From Fragilaria crotonensis (Eukaryota; Bacillariophyta; Fragilariophyceae; Fragilariales; Fragilariaceae), in assembly GCA_022925895.1 (NCBI GenBank), contig JAKSYS010000010.1, positions 62,001 through 126,000 of the forward strand: 64,000 bases of DNA. The letters run 5' to 3'. This document shows positions 12,801-23,053 of the stretch, one piece after another (positions within the stretch are counted from its first letter, which is position 1; each line of letters opens with the position of its first letter). The notes under the pieces were generated by a model, which saw only the letters and a list, made by a program, of their open reading frames with translations, was not told the DNA's origin and made no database searches. Both the position numbers and the translations under genes were made by a program.

Positions 12801-13968
12801 TGAATCACTTGAGGAAGCGAAAGCGTACGTGAAAGAAACGGAAGGAAAGATGGCCGAAATGGAACGACGAACCAATTTGGCGACCAACTCCCTGGGCGAT
12901 ATGCAAAGACAGTTGGCCGAAGCCAAGGCAGAAGGGCACGGTGCACGAGCTGCTCGGGAGAAAATGGCCAAGGAAGTCGTTGCCTTGAGTCGTGATCTCC
13001 AGCTCGAGAAAAACAAGACCTCCGACCTGCAGCAGGAATGTAATGATTTGCAACGGCGCTCGAATGATCTGTACGACGAAGTGGAGACGCTGCGAGAGGA
13101 ACTTCGGAAAAATGCCACAGCTTCTTTGATGGCTCACAGCAATGAAGGGCATGGGTCAGAAACGAACGGAGGAAGAGATCTTAAATCGCGAGCTGCTGGC
13201 GCTAATTCTAGCGACAAGTCAGAGTCTGAATCCACAATCGTCATGCTACAGCGAGAGCTTCGCGATGCCAATCAAGCTATTAAGGAGTTGAAAGAAACAC
13301 TTCGAGCCACAATTGAAACCTCGGAGCAGAATGAAGGTGTGGCGGGCTCGAATCGTCGCGTTCCTGCCGATAATTCTACCAGTCAAAGCGGCAATGCCAA
13401 CGATTCAACGCCTCTGTTTTTCGCAATGGAGAAGCAAGCTGAGCTGAATCAAGCACGAGAAGAAATCAACCGATTGGCAAATCTGTTGGGAGAGCTTCAG
13501 TCTGAAAAGATGCAAGCCTACGAAGCGGTTGAAGAAATGAAGCGCGATAAGGCGGCCGCAGAGGCTCGATTGGCTCGGTTTGAGAAGCTCGGAACAAGTG
13601 GCGGATCCAAACGAAGTGCATCCACTCGGCTGGCCAGGTCGGCTGTGTACGGAGGGTACGGATCGAACCCGGCTGCGCGCAAGCATGTTGACTCAGATGC
13701 AATGTCAGTTGGATCGGTCGACAGCACCGATTCTATGGACGGCCCGAGCGCCGATTCGTCTCAAGTGAACCTCGAGTATCTGAAGAACGTCATGTTAAGT
13801 TATCTGAATGCCAAGACATTGAACGAACGCAAACGACTCGTTCCTGCCGTCTCTGCAGTGCTTTGCCTGACTGCTGAAGAATCGGCGGCGGCTATGAAAT
13901 CAGTTGATGAAAGCGGTTCAGTTGAGTCCGTCGGTTTGTCGTTCTTTGAAGGCCTTAAGTTAATGTAG
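9892..13968 (+). CDS. Golgin-like coiled-coil protein with C-terminal GRIP/GRAB-like domain
   Basis: Two exons, 9892-9945 and 10192-13968, with a 246-bp GT-AG intron in phase 0, give 1276 residues. Exon 1 encodes MWNFSELAKQAQELTEKA, an amphipathic helix of the kind seen at the start of TMF-like golgins; without it the protein would start at the weaker ATG 10225. A low-complexity acidic N-terminal half includes an Asp run near residues 265-283 and diverged repeats (DQI.STE). Heptad coiled coil covers about residues 580-1010 and 1110-1150. The C-terminus (about 1210-1250: VNLEYLKNVMLSYLN) matches the Arf/Arl-binding GRIP/GRAB module. Such proteins tether vesicles at the Golgi; this role is inferred from architecture. 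Which golgin family it belongs to (TMF1 or GMAP-210-like) is open. Confidence 0.8.
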
Positions 13969-14153
13969 TTCATGTCACTCACGTCACGTTCAGAGCCCTT
14001 ATTTCTGAACTCTTGCAATTCTCACTCGAATCACGCGGTAAAAACCGTCCACGGCTTCATCTGAGATGTTCATGTACTGTACCAGGTAGTACTGTAGTAC
14101 TCGTGTCTAGCGGAGCGACCTACTGGTACTGTACAGTGCAGTATTGATGAAGT
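13969..14153. other. Short intergenic region after the golgin gene
   Basis: This holds the golgin 3' flank and a stretch with TACTGTAGTACT words. No gene or terminator signal was recognised. Confidence 0.5.
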
Positions 14154-14209
14154 ATCACAATCAGGGATGCGCACAATAGTATTGTTATTGTATTGTTGGT
14201 TCGTGATTT

Positions 14210-14430
14210 TACAATACAATATATGGCAATATCCGTACCCAGCAATACAATATATTGCAATATTCGTTGCCAGCAATACAATATATTGCAATATCCATAA
14301 ACGCCAATACAATATATTGCAATATTCCTCACGAACAATACAATATATTGCAATATTTTGATCCAACAATACAATATATTGTATTGTATTGTCCACAATA
14401 TATTGCAATATATTGCAATACATATATACA
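14210..14430. repeat. Left subterminal palindrome array of the hAT element
   Basis: About six copies of CAATACAATATATTGCAATA occur every 30-35 bp, separated by short unrelated linkers. The right counterpart is at 16630-16850 with five or six copies, some ending in TATTG instead. Arrays like this are the usual binding sites of hAT transposases. Confidence 0.85.
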
Positions 14431-14775
14431 TATGTTGTCTAGATGTGACATCGTGTTTACTACTACTGTAGTACTGTACTATGCTTAGTGTGCAACACAT
14501 TCTACGTTCTACGTACATCGTACTACTACAGTGGATTGCAACATGAATCGTACTCGCAGCTTGCAGTACTACAAGTAGCGTATTAACCTCGGAGGGGCTC
14601 CGACGACTTCTGAGGCATACAATTCGGACTAAGTTGACGGCACCTCAGCTTTTTACTCGCCTCCTCTATTGTTAATCAATCGTCAACTGTATATGTATAA
14701 TTATCTCGGAGTTAAATGTAATGGTGGATTACTATAATATAGAATGTAGGATACGGCTTACAACATCTGACTGCG

Positions 14776-16514
14776 TTACCAAAACTGATCCTCCTGGTTG
14801 TCCTCGGCTTCATCATCCTGCTCGTCATCCGACTCTGCCGCGTCCCTTTCATTCACAACCGATGCAACTGTAGACAAATTCCATAGCTCTCGGTTTTGAT
14901 TGAGAAAAGCAGGGCCTCTAGCGTCTTTGTATTCAACCTGCGCCTGTGAGGACTAAATACTCGTTTCGCCTGGGAGAAGAGTCTCTCAACCACACACGAA
15001 GTTGGAAGCAAAACCTCGTGTTGACATACTTGCTGCCTTCAGTCTTGTCTTGCACACGTTGTCGCTTGAGCGCTCGCTCAGCAAACGACAGTTGAGCATC
15101 GTTATGTTCGCCAGCAGCGCTTCCCCCTCCTATGTTGTCAGCATCCTGTGACATCAAAGTAGGACGCAATAATGGCTCCACGGCCCCTTTCTCAAGATCG
15201 GTAAGGGTGTCCTCCTTGTTCGATTGTATCTTCAAAATGGCCGTTTCCAATTGTTTGTCATGGATGATATCGCTATTTGCTCCCAGATATCCTTCAAAGT
15301 TGAAGTCCTTGTAGGCATCAATGATTGATCGAAACAAAACATCGGATTCCCTAATGGACATGTCGTTTCGCTGCAGTGCAATTGTCACAGATTTAAAATC
15401 AGCCAATGCTTGTTTGCGTTCGCGGATATTCTTGTTTTGTGCTGCCGATGGAACAAGGTCCATCAATTCATCATTACTGTCAAGATTCAGATTTGGCAGG
15501 AGGCGTTCGAACCGCTGGAACATATCCGGTACACCTGTCCATCGTGTAGCATTGCGCTTAACTGGGCACAGTGCAGTCATCATCCGCAACCGGCCCGACT
15601 GTTTTAGTGTCGCCAACTTTGACATGAGCTTTCCAACCAATTCCGATTCAGCTGCCAGGAAATTTCGCAAATACTGCTCAACAGATAAATTGAACCTGTG
15701 ACTTCGGCAGCCCAGAAGGGGGACACCAAGGCGGTTTGCTGTTGCCTTGTTGGTGGAGCAATTGTCACCGATTAAACAAAAAAGGCGATCTGCGGACAAG
15801 GAGTACCATCTCAGTGTTGCCTCAATGAAGTTTGCGTGGTTCTCCGCTGTAAAGTTTGTCTCGTCGTGGAGAGGTGCAAAGGCTAACAAATTCATTACAG
15901 GGTCGGCATCGTATTCCTTGGCAGGGTACACAGCCAATGTACATACCAATGAAGTGTCTTGAGGCTTCGGACCAGCCATCAAATACGAGGGCAAAACAAG
16001 TAGCAAACATTGCCTTGGCAGATACCTTTTTTTCTACCGCCTTCACCACCTTGAAGAGGTATTTCTTGAGTGTCTTGACAGAGATGGGGTCTAATTTTGA
16101 ATTGCCCCTAGTGAGATCCTTTTCGCAAAATGCCAATTCGTGCTCATCCATGATAATCCACTCGAGCCACTTGAATACATTAGTGGATGCCGTATCGAAC
16201 ATGTAGTCCAACGTAGTCTGCCCAGACACTGATGAGGAGGGTGTACCATATCCAGTAACAAAACTTGACATTTCTGATTGGCTTTCTTCTTGCTGATACA
16301 CGCTAAACACCTCCGTGTAGTTCGGGTGCTTCTGTCGGATGTGCGACATGAGATTTGTATAGCCGACCTTGATGTCTTGTTTTCGAATTGTTCCACAGCT
16401 ACACTTCCACATATTTAGTTCTTTGCCAACAATTGGATCCTTACCGAAGAAAAGCTGACACGCCTTCTTGTTATCAGGCGGGACTGTTGGACGACGGGCT
16501 TGTGAACTTGACAT
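14776..16514 (-). pseudogene. hAT transposase, frameshifted
   Basis: The gene starts at the ATG at 16514 and its natural stop is the TAA at 14776-14778. The N-terminal part (to about 15930) has a BED-like finger (CSCGTIRKQ ... LMSHIRQKH) and ALVFDGWSEASRHFIG. The second frame (16006-14933) has FAPLHDETNFTAENH and LIGDNCSTNKATANRLG. The C-terminal dimerisation end includes VERLFSQAKRVFSPHR at about 14950-15000, in yet another frame. Frame changes lie near 15940, near 15028 and probably near 14905, each best explained by a one-base indel because motif order continues across them. The protein would be about 575 residues. It is therefore unlikely to be active unless some of these are sequencing errors. 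Confidence 0.85.
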
Positions 16515-16629
16515 GATTGAATGGATATGATGATATGATTGTGCACCACAACTGCAGAATTCACGTGGCTTGTTACCAATATACTAGTAGGGTCTAGTAC
16601 TTGTACTCGAGACTCGAGACTTGAGTAGT

Positions 16630-16850
16630 GTACAATATATTGTACAATATATTTGTATTGTTCGACTCACCAATACAATATATTGATATTGTCAACCGTA
16701 TCAATACAATATATTGATATTGTCAGGCTTAACAATACAATGTATTGGTATTGTTGAATTCAACAATACAATATATTGTTATTGTCGTACTAACCAATAC
16801 AATATATTGGTAACAATATATTGCAATATATTGTAATACAATATATTGTT
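16630..16850. repeat. Right subterminal palindrome array of the hAT element
   Basis: Five to six copies of CAATACAATATATTG with 30-35 bp spacing, mirroring the left array. Each unit can pair with itself. Confidence 0.85.
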
Positions 16851-16869
16851 GCGCATCCCTGATCACAAT

Positions 16870-17511
16870 GTCCCTTGTCGTCATCTCATGCAGCATTGGT
16901 TCGACATTCTACGAATATAGCGGTCATGTGTGGGAAGTACGTTCATGTAGATATGGGAGAGCGGAATCCAGTTCCTCCATGCGATCGCAATACAAGAAAC
17001 TCTATGATACTGTAGTATAAGTTTTCCACGCCGTTCCGTTCCTGGCATACAATGATGGTATTAATAACTAATACACTGAACGTACTCGAGTTGTGTACTC
17101 GAATGTGCTCGGAGTATTCATAATTCATAGAGATGGTTTGGTCACTCGCCCTCATTTTTAAATTACGAAGTGCGCCGACGGATCACACAGCAACCATCAT
17201 CACTCATCAACCTCCGCATTCGCCATTAGCCAGCTATTGAATACGTGCCTGGTAGCATTGTTGAAAGTCTCTCAGTATCAGAGTGAGGAGTTAGTACACT
17301 TACTTCTAAGTTGACGTGACGGAGACGATAGCACAAGTCGGAGTATCTGATCCGTGATATCACTGTGATCTGGTACTGGTATCAGCAGCGTCACGCACAG
17401 AACCTCAAGACGGAAGACCCACGGCGACCACCTTTTACCGCTTATTGTGTCAACCGCGACGATTGTGACATTGCTGTGCCCAGAGTTTATTGGTGATTGT
17501 TCATCCAAATC
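16870..17511. other. Upstream region of the nucleotide-sugar transporter gene
   Basis: No open frame with recognisable content. The right part is presumably promoter and 5' untranslated region of the gene starting at 17512. Confidence 0.5.
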
Positions 17512-18709
17512 ATGACATTACACTCCAGAAAGCACGAACACGAGCATGAGCATGAAGACAAGGATGTTGAAATGGCTCCTTTGAAAGAAGTGTCCCTGGA
17601 ATCCTCGGATCCGCCTTCGCCGACGCGTAAAATGTCAGGACACTCCTCCCATCTCAATCGTGCAGGACCCTCAAGTGTCGTTACTGCTTGTTTAATGTAC
17701 TCGTTTTGCTCGGTCAGTATGGTTCTGACGAACAAGTCACTTGCGACGGGGTGAGTTAGTTATTGAGTTTCCAGTAAACTCCCGTCTTTTTTTGGAACGG
17801 TTGTGTCATTGTGCCATATATCCGTCCTAACAATACGATTATCTACTTCACTACACATACAGCTACAGCAAGTTCCTTGATGCTGATTTGAATATACTCA
17901 TTGTGGTCTGCCAAGCTATTGTTGCCGTCGCATGTGTGGAATTGTGCAAGCGACTGCGATGGGTCGAATACCCGAATTTCAACATGCACACAGCTCGACT
18001 CTGGGCACCGGTCAATGTCCTTTTTTGTTTCATGCTCTTTTCTGGTATGGCAGCACTCGAACACAATTCGGTCCCCATGGTGACAATTTACAAGAACATT
18101 ACAAATATTATTGTCACAGCAGGAGATTACTATATCTTCAAGACGACGACAGAAACACTCGTGCTGGTGGCATTCGGGATCATGCTGAGTGGCGCGGTCG
18201 CCGCAGCGTGGAATGATATGTTCACAACGATGCAGGGGTTATTCTGGATGACAATGAACTGCTTCACAACGGCTGGGTACATTTTAAGCCTGAAATTCGC
18301 CACCAAGAATGTCAAACTCTCCAAATTCGGAATGGTATTTTACAACAACGTCCTCTGTGTGGTGTTTCTTCTCCCAGCTGCCATCTTTCGAGGAGAAGTG
18401 ACTCTTTTTCTTCAAACTGAAAGGCTTCACACTGCGGCTAACTTTTTTGAAAACATGTTTGCAGGCTTTGTTGGTTTCTTCCTGAACTTTGCTTCTCTGA
18501 ATTGCGTCGCCGCCACCGGTCCCACAACTTACGCCATTGTCGGTTCCCTTAACAAGATACCAGTAACGATTTTGGGATACTTGCTCTTTGATAATGTCAT
18601 TGCACCCGAAACGTGGTTCTTCATTGGTGTCAGCATGTGTGGTGGATTCCTATACTCGTATGCCAAAATTCAAACTGGACGCCGAAAGATGATGACAACT
18701 CAGAGATAG
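17512..18709 (+). CDS. GDP-mannose-type nucleotide-sugar transporter
   Basis: Exons 17512-17750 and 17863-18709 with a 112-bp GT-AG intron give 361 residues. The first 60 or so residues are hydrophilic and charged (HEHEHEHEDK); about ten hydrophobic segments follow, starting at ACLMYSFCSVSMVLTNKSL. FYNN and GSLNKIPVTILG (about residue 307) correspond to the FYNN and GALNK motifs that bind GDP-mannose in Vrg4 and GONST1-type transporters. It would exchange GDP-sugar for GMP across the Golgi membrane to feed glycan synthesis. The start is the ATG at 17512 because the frame upstream has only a TTG. GDP-fucose or another GDP-sugar could be the real substrate. Confidence 0.88.
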
Positions 18710-19615
18710 ACGTTTCCAAACAAAAAAGAAAAAAAGGGCGTGTGCATAGAATGTTGCATTAGTAGTTCTTTAAAGGAGAGAACAGGACTCTAGCTACACT
18801 AGTAGTTATAGTATTATTCGAAAGAGTTGGCCTGTCACTTGCAATGATTTTGCGCCTCAGCAAGTGTGGACGGACTTAAACCCGGTTTGGGTATTTAGCC
18901 ACTCTGGTGCTACGCCGGTAGCTAGAGAGAAGATGGCAGAGGTATGTTAGTGTCAGGGTGCCACCAGGATTGCCTCTACTTCTTCCTTAGTAGAAGTAGG
19001 TGTAGGATACAAACGTCATACGGTGCACCAAGTTCGAGATAGAGTGTGCCGTGAGCCAGAATACAAATGGCTTGCTTTTCGGTTTAAGTTGGGGCTTGCT
19101 TGTGACCGACTCTATCGTAAACTGCGGTTTTGTATGGGAGTACCGTACTACTGAAGCATGGAATACTGGAGGACGTACTGTGCACTACAGTGCAGCATTC
19201 TACCGGTACTGTCATTTTAGTGAGTAGTGAGTAGCTCATAGCACAGTAGAGTAAATCGCAATTTGTGTATCGGTACAGTAACATGGTCTACATGGTAGCT
19301 GGTAGTACAGTAGCACTCCGTATTCTGTATGAAATCCTCCAATTCTGTCTGTCCATCGGCCATTTTTCCACATGCGACCATTCAGACGAGCAATCGGCAA
19401 TCATGTCACTTGACTTGCTCATCGTCCACGACTGTTCAAACGTGACAGATGGCGGCGAATGGCAAGAACTAGAGAGTGCTTTGTTCAAGAGTAGATCCGA
19501 GAATCAGAGAGTGAAGGGAGAATAGATACATGCTTGACAAGAAGAGCTTACAATTCCAGGGACTTCCAAGCGAGCTGACTTGCAAAATCAAGGGTTATTG
19601 TCCTTGGCGACTTCT
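18710..19615. other. Intergenic region before the RNase P gene
   Basis: An 86-codon frame at 19265-19525 lies in the same frame as the following gene but is closed by a stop. I tried to join it by splicing and found no donor and acceptor pair that keeps the frame, so I do not call it an exon. The rest contains GTACTG-type words and a possible 5' untranslated region. Confidence 0.45.
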
Positions 19616-21523
19616 ATGATGACCGGGGATCAGCGTGAGCATAAGCTTGAGCATGATCATACCGCTGGTGAAGAGCATGACAACAATACCACCCAAGAAG
19701 GTGATCCGCCGACGGATAGAAAAAAGAGAAAGATAGACGACATGGAGGATTCTCCCGTCAACCCATTACATTTGACAGAATCTGAGCAGCAAGATACAAA
19801 ACCAAAGAAACAGCAACAGCCTCGACTGAAACCAACTGCACAGGTATTGACCACTCGCCGAATGCTACAACAATGCTGTCGAAATAATGATTTGGCGAAA
19901 GCGATTCAAGTGTATCATCAAGCAAACAACGAAGGCACTCTAGTGGAAGCACAATCGCTCTACAACTTGTTGAATCTATGCGACGGTCTTGGAGAGCGTC
20001 CGCTGCATATTGGGACTCCCAGTCAGACCAAGCTAGAATCAAAGAATAATGATAAGCGCTGCGACGAATCTAATGCTCCGAAGAGCGAACAAGAAGAGAT
20101 TCCTGTCGTGGTTGACTTGGAAGCGAGACAGGAATTTGCCTTTCTCATCAAGAAGGACATGGACGACCGAAACTTGCCCATGAATGAAACTGCCTATACA
20201 GCTCTGATACGAATTCTTTCGAAAGCAATGAGACTCGACGAGGCGAATCAACTCTTGCGCCAGGCGGAACAAACGCAACAATGCAAAATGAGATTGCGAT
20301 TATATTCCTCCCTCCTTGCAAGTTACTGTCAGGTGGATCAAATGGATCGAGCGATCGATTTGTGGGTCCGACTGGATGCAGAGAAATTGGCTTTGACAGA
20401 ACGGGAATACACGGCAATGATCCAGTGCGCTGCCAGGACTGGCAATGCACCCATGGTGGAACGATGTTTATCCGAATTGGCAGAAGATGTTTTGATTCCA
20501 AGCAAAGATACAGTCCAGGCTCTTGTTCATTGGTTCCAATCACCCCATGCGACAATTGCAGTAAGTGATGATGAAGATGGAGGTCATGACTCTAATTGCC
20601 GTTCCGAAATCGAGCCTCCACCGTGTCACGTACCAAGTATGGGCCCGACAGTGGCAACCACCCCATGGACCATAGACTCTGGCTGTACCATCATCGATGG
20701 TGTGCTCCTAACAGGATGCTTGCAGGGCCATGTACTACAGCCAGTTCCACTCTTACAACAAGCCTGCCAAGAAATGATCGACTTTAATGAGACCATTGTT
20801 TTACAAGGGATGGTAGATGGACATGAATCCAGTTTTCAGGGCGGTGGAAAAGGACCGAAGAGAAAAGTTGACTTTACAGCGAGAATGAGAAATTGGAATG
20901 GGTTTAAAGACTTTCTGGTTACAAACTACAAAGGTGGCCTTGATGTTGTTATCGATGGTGCCAATGTCGGATACTACAAACAGAACTTTTCTCATGCTCC
21001 GAAACACGTTGACTATCGACAGATCGACACTGTTGTAGAACACTTTGCCAAGCTCGACAAAAAGATTCTATTGGTCCTGCACGCTCGCCACTTTTCGCAT
21101 CAATTAATGCCAGAGTGGGCAAGGCCGATCGTCAACAGTTGGTCTTCGATTCTGTATAGAGCGAATCATGGCATGAACGATGATTGGTTCTGGCTGCACG
21201 CTGCACTTTGGGGCAACGCTACCGTGGTGACGAATGACGAAATGCGAGACCATCACTTTCAAATGCTGGCTCCGCGGTCGTTTTTGCGATGGAAGGAACG
21301 CCATCAGATTCATTTTTGTTTTGAAGCTGTCAGTGGACACCGGATACTTAAATTGACGTACCCAAACAAGTATAGCCGTCGGGTCCAACGCATCGGGGAT
21401 GGTTTGGTGGTTCCACTGGCCAAACGCGGTGACGAAAATCGCTTCTTGGATGGTGTTCATGTCGCCAACGAGGAGGAACCGGAGGAAGAAACGTATCTGT
21501 GCATCTGTCCCAGGAAATGCTAG
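19616..21523 (+). CDS. Protein-only RNase P (PRORP-type)
   Basis: A single exon of 635 residues from the ATG at 19616; the frame is open a little further up, with only a TTG. The N-terminal 60 or so residues are charged, with KKRKIDD as a possible nuclear signal. Pentatricopeptide-type helical repeats follow (RMLQQCCRNNDLAKAIQVYHQA, MNETAYTALIRI, QMDRAIDLWVRL). A central zinc half-site (SGC...TGC) precedes the NYN/PIN metallonuclease domain: VVIDGANVGYY (about 444-454), DDWFWLHAA and NDEMRDH, supplying the metal-binding aspartates. A C-terminal GVHVA and YLCIC complete the zinc site. These enzymes remove 5' leaders from pre-tRNA without RNA. The compartment cannot be told from the N-terminus; no clear plastid presequence is seen. 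Confidence 0.88.
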   Translation: MMTGDQREHKLEHDHTAGEEHDNNTTQEGDPPTDRKKRKIDDMEDSPVNPLHLTESEQQDTKPKKQQQPRLKPTAQVLTTRRMLQQCCRNNDLAKAIQVYHQANNEGTLVEAQSLYNLLNLCDGLGERPLHIGTPSQTKLESKNNDKRCDESNAPKSEQEEIPVVVDLEARQEFAFLIKKDMDDRNLPMNETAYTALIRILSKAMRLDEANQLLRQAEQTQQCKMRLRLYSSLLASYCQVDQMDRAIDLWVRLDAEKLALTEREYTAMIQCAARTGNAPMVERCLSELAEDVLIPSKDTVQALVHWFQSPHATIAVSDDEDGGHDSNCRSEIEPPPCHVPSMGPTVATTPWTIDSGCTIIDGVLLTGCLQGHVLQPVPLLQQACQEMIDFNETIVLQGMVDGHESSFQGGGKGPKRKVDFTARMRNWNGFKDFLVTNYKGGLDVVIDGANVGYYKQNFSHAPKHVDYRQIDTVVEHFAKLDKKILLVLHARHFSHQLMPEWARPIVNSWSSILYRANHGMNDDWFWLHAALWGNATVVTNDEMRDHHFQMLAPRSFLRWKERHQIHFCFEAVSGHRILKLTYPNKYSRRVQRIGDGLVVPLAKRGDENRFLDGVHVANEEEPEEETYLCICPRKC

Positions 21524-21551
21524 TTGACTGACGCGGCTTTCGCCCCTTCCC

Positions 21552-21925
21552 ACATGGGTACTCACCATTGAGGCCCAGTGTCAACCTTTGAACTGTTTTA
21601 GCAGTTAGAAAACTACCACTGGTTGACCAGAGTAATCATCCGTATCGATTAGCCCTGGGTCGAAGCATCCGAATTAAGCGGAATGGCGTGACAATGGTAT
21701 CCGTTTCATTGATACTGTCTTACGCGTCCCTGCCCAGAAAAGCAACCACTTTTCTCGAATCAGGGTTGGCAGCCATGTTGTGTAACGTCACGTGCAGGTA
21801 TAAGCCAGCAGCCACATTAGTGGAGAGACTATAGCTTCGTGTACAACATGAATGCAGGAGGTGAGCTCCGATACGACTGATGTATAATACTCGGAGTAGC
21901 TACGATATATAATAAGAGGCGTCTA
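21552..21925 (+). repeat. Direct repeat, left copy
   Basis: This segment, starting at GGTACTCACCATTGAGGCC, aligns with gaps to about 24997-25420. Shared words include AATCGATTAG, TGGGTCGAAGCA, AAGCAACCACTTTTCTC (one base different) and GTGAGCTCCGA. The two copies flank SKP1 copy A in the same orientation. Nature unknown. Confidence 0.75.
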
Positions 21926-22073
21926 TGCATATGGTCAGGAAGGTCCGGCCCATGCACGTTCCAGCAATACCGTTAGGGGCAGTTGAGTTTGCGCGCCAGC
22001 CTTGCTCCGATTTGCATGATGCGAGAATTTTAGCAATCGTAATGATCCATCCGAGCCGGCAAGGTTGCTGCAT

Positions 22074-22397
22074 CGTAAGCAAATTTTTCTTGACAGTAAG
22101 CAAAATCAGTAAGCAAATTATGCCGGTAAGCAAATTTTGTAAGCAAATTTTTTCTGTAAGCAAATTTGATTTTCGTAAGCAAATTCTTCTTTGCTGTAAG
22201 TAAATTTTATTTAGGTGTTTGAAAATTGGTATGTTTTTACGTAGAAAAGACAGTCCCCGTAAGCAAATTTAATCTCCCAGTAAGCAAATTTTGTAAGCAA
22301 ATTTCTGCTTACAATAGATTTGCTTATGGTAAGCAAATTCCGTCAGCAATTTCATTCGTAAGCAATTTTTCTTTCGCTGTAAGCAAATTTTCTTACA
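22074..22397 (+). repeat. Cluster of about 13 GTAAGCAAATTT words
   Basis: Exact or one-off copies of GTAAGCAAATT are scattered over about 320 bp with irregular spacers; one inverted pair lies near 22305-22330 (CTGCTTAC ... TTTGCTTATGG). The cluster sits between short inverted copies of GGAAGGTCCGGC at 21938-21949 and 22520-22531. Function unknown; a simple-repeat core of a small non-autonomous element is possible. Confidence 0.75.
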
Positions 22398-23053
22398 GAC
22401 GTCAGCCGTGTCACCACCACGCCGGCACATCCAATTTTGCGCCAGCCCGACATAGATCGGAACTTGTTTCCCTCCCGGCGGGCGCGCATACTTCCTTTAT
22501 GCAGGACTTCGCCCGTATTGCCGGACCTTCCAGGGGTCAGGGTTATACACTGTAGTCGTTAATTGGTCCCGTGTCCCGTAGAATCGCACTACAGTACAGA
22601 TCTACTACTTAGGACTTGTATCTCATAGAGACTTCTACCGCAGTCGAACGTGACGCTGTCTTTACGACGCAAAGTATTATGTCGGATGTCGGATGGTCGG
22701 ATGGAGAGTAGCAGACTGTAGACTGTAGACTGTACTCTACTACCGGTAGTAGACTGTGATACACTGTAGGATGTAGAATAGTACGAAGAGCGAATTCGGT
22801 GAGACTGTATGCATAGGACTGTAGTACTACTGACAGCGCACTGTAGTGCAGTACCCGCGGTGCTCCTGCGTTTAATCCACTGTCGAAAGGCAATCCGCCA
22901 GATCCGCTGTGAACCGTGGACTGTACATTGTACATGTGCAGAAACGTGGTTGCCGTGTGTTCTCCATAACAGTGCCGCCACCGGTCTGTCTCCATTCTCT
23001 TGTCAATAGCATCACCCCATCAAGTGCTTCAGTAGTCTTCATTATCTATAATC

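Larger units (their letters stand above)
14154..16869 (-). mobile_element. hAT DNA transposon with exact 8-bp target-site duplications
   Basis: The element spans 14162-16861 (2700 bp). Both ends carry the 12-bp inverted repeat CAGGGATGCGCA, and the flanking 8-mers ATCACAAT at 14154-14161 and 16862-16869 are identical, as expected for hAT insertion. Both subterminal regions (about 14210-14430 and 16630-16850) hold five to seven spaced copies of the near-palindrome CAATACAATATATTG, likely transposase binding sites. The transposase lies on the minus strand. Perfect target duplications point to a fairly young insertion, while the transposase is already frameshifted. Confidence 0.93.
21524..23053. 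other. Intergenic region with a direct repeat and an oligonucleotide cluster
   Basis: It contains the left copy of a direct repeat (about 21552-21925), a cluster of GTAAGCAAATTT words (22074-22397) and a stretch rich in TACTGTAG words (22560-22860). The last 190 bases are the upstream flank of SKP1 copy A and resemble the flank of copy B. Confidence 0.6.

Noticed and set aside
11322-13152. Several long minus-strand frames inside the golgin gene
   Set aside because: Serine- and arginine-rich shadows of a Glu/Ala/Lys-rich coiled-coil coding strand.
14210-16850. Two separate inverted-repeat loci around 14.3 and 16.7 kb
   Set aside because: They are the subterminal regions of one hAT element, as shown by the shared ends and target duplications.
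19265-19525. Possible upstream exon of the RNase P gene
   Set aside because: Same frame but closed by a stop, and no splice pair keeps the frame.
22074-22397. CRISPR-like appearance of the GTAAGCAAATTT cluster
   Set aside because: Repeat units are too short and spacing is irregular; the genome is eukaryotic.
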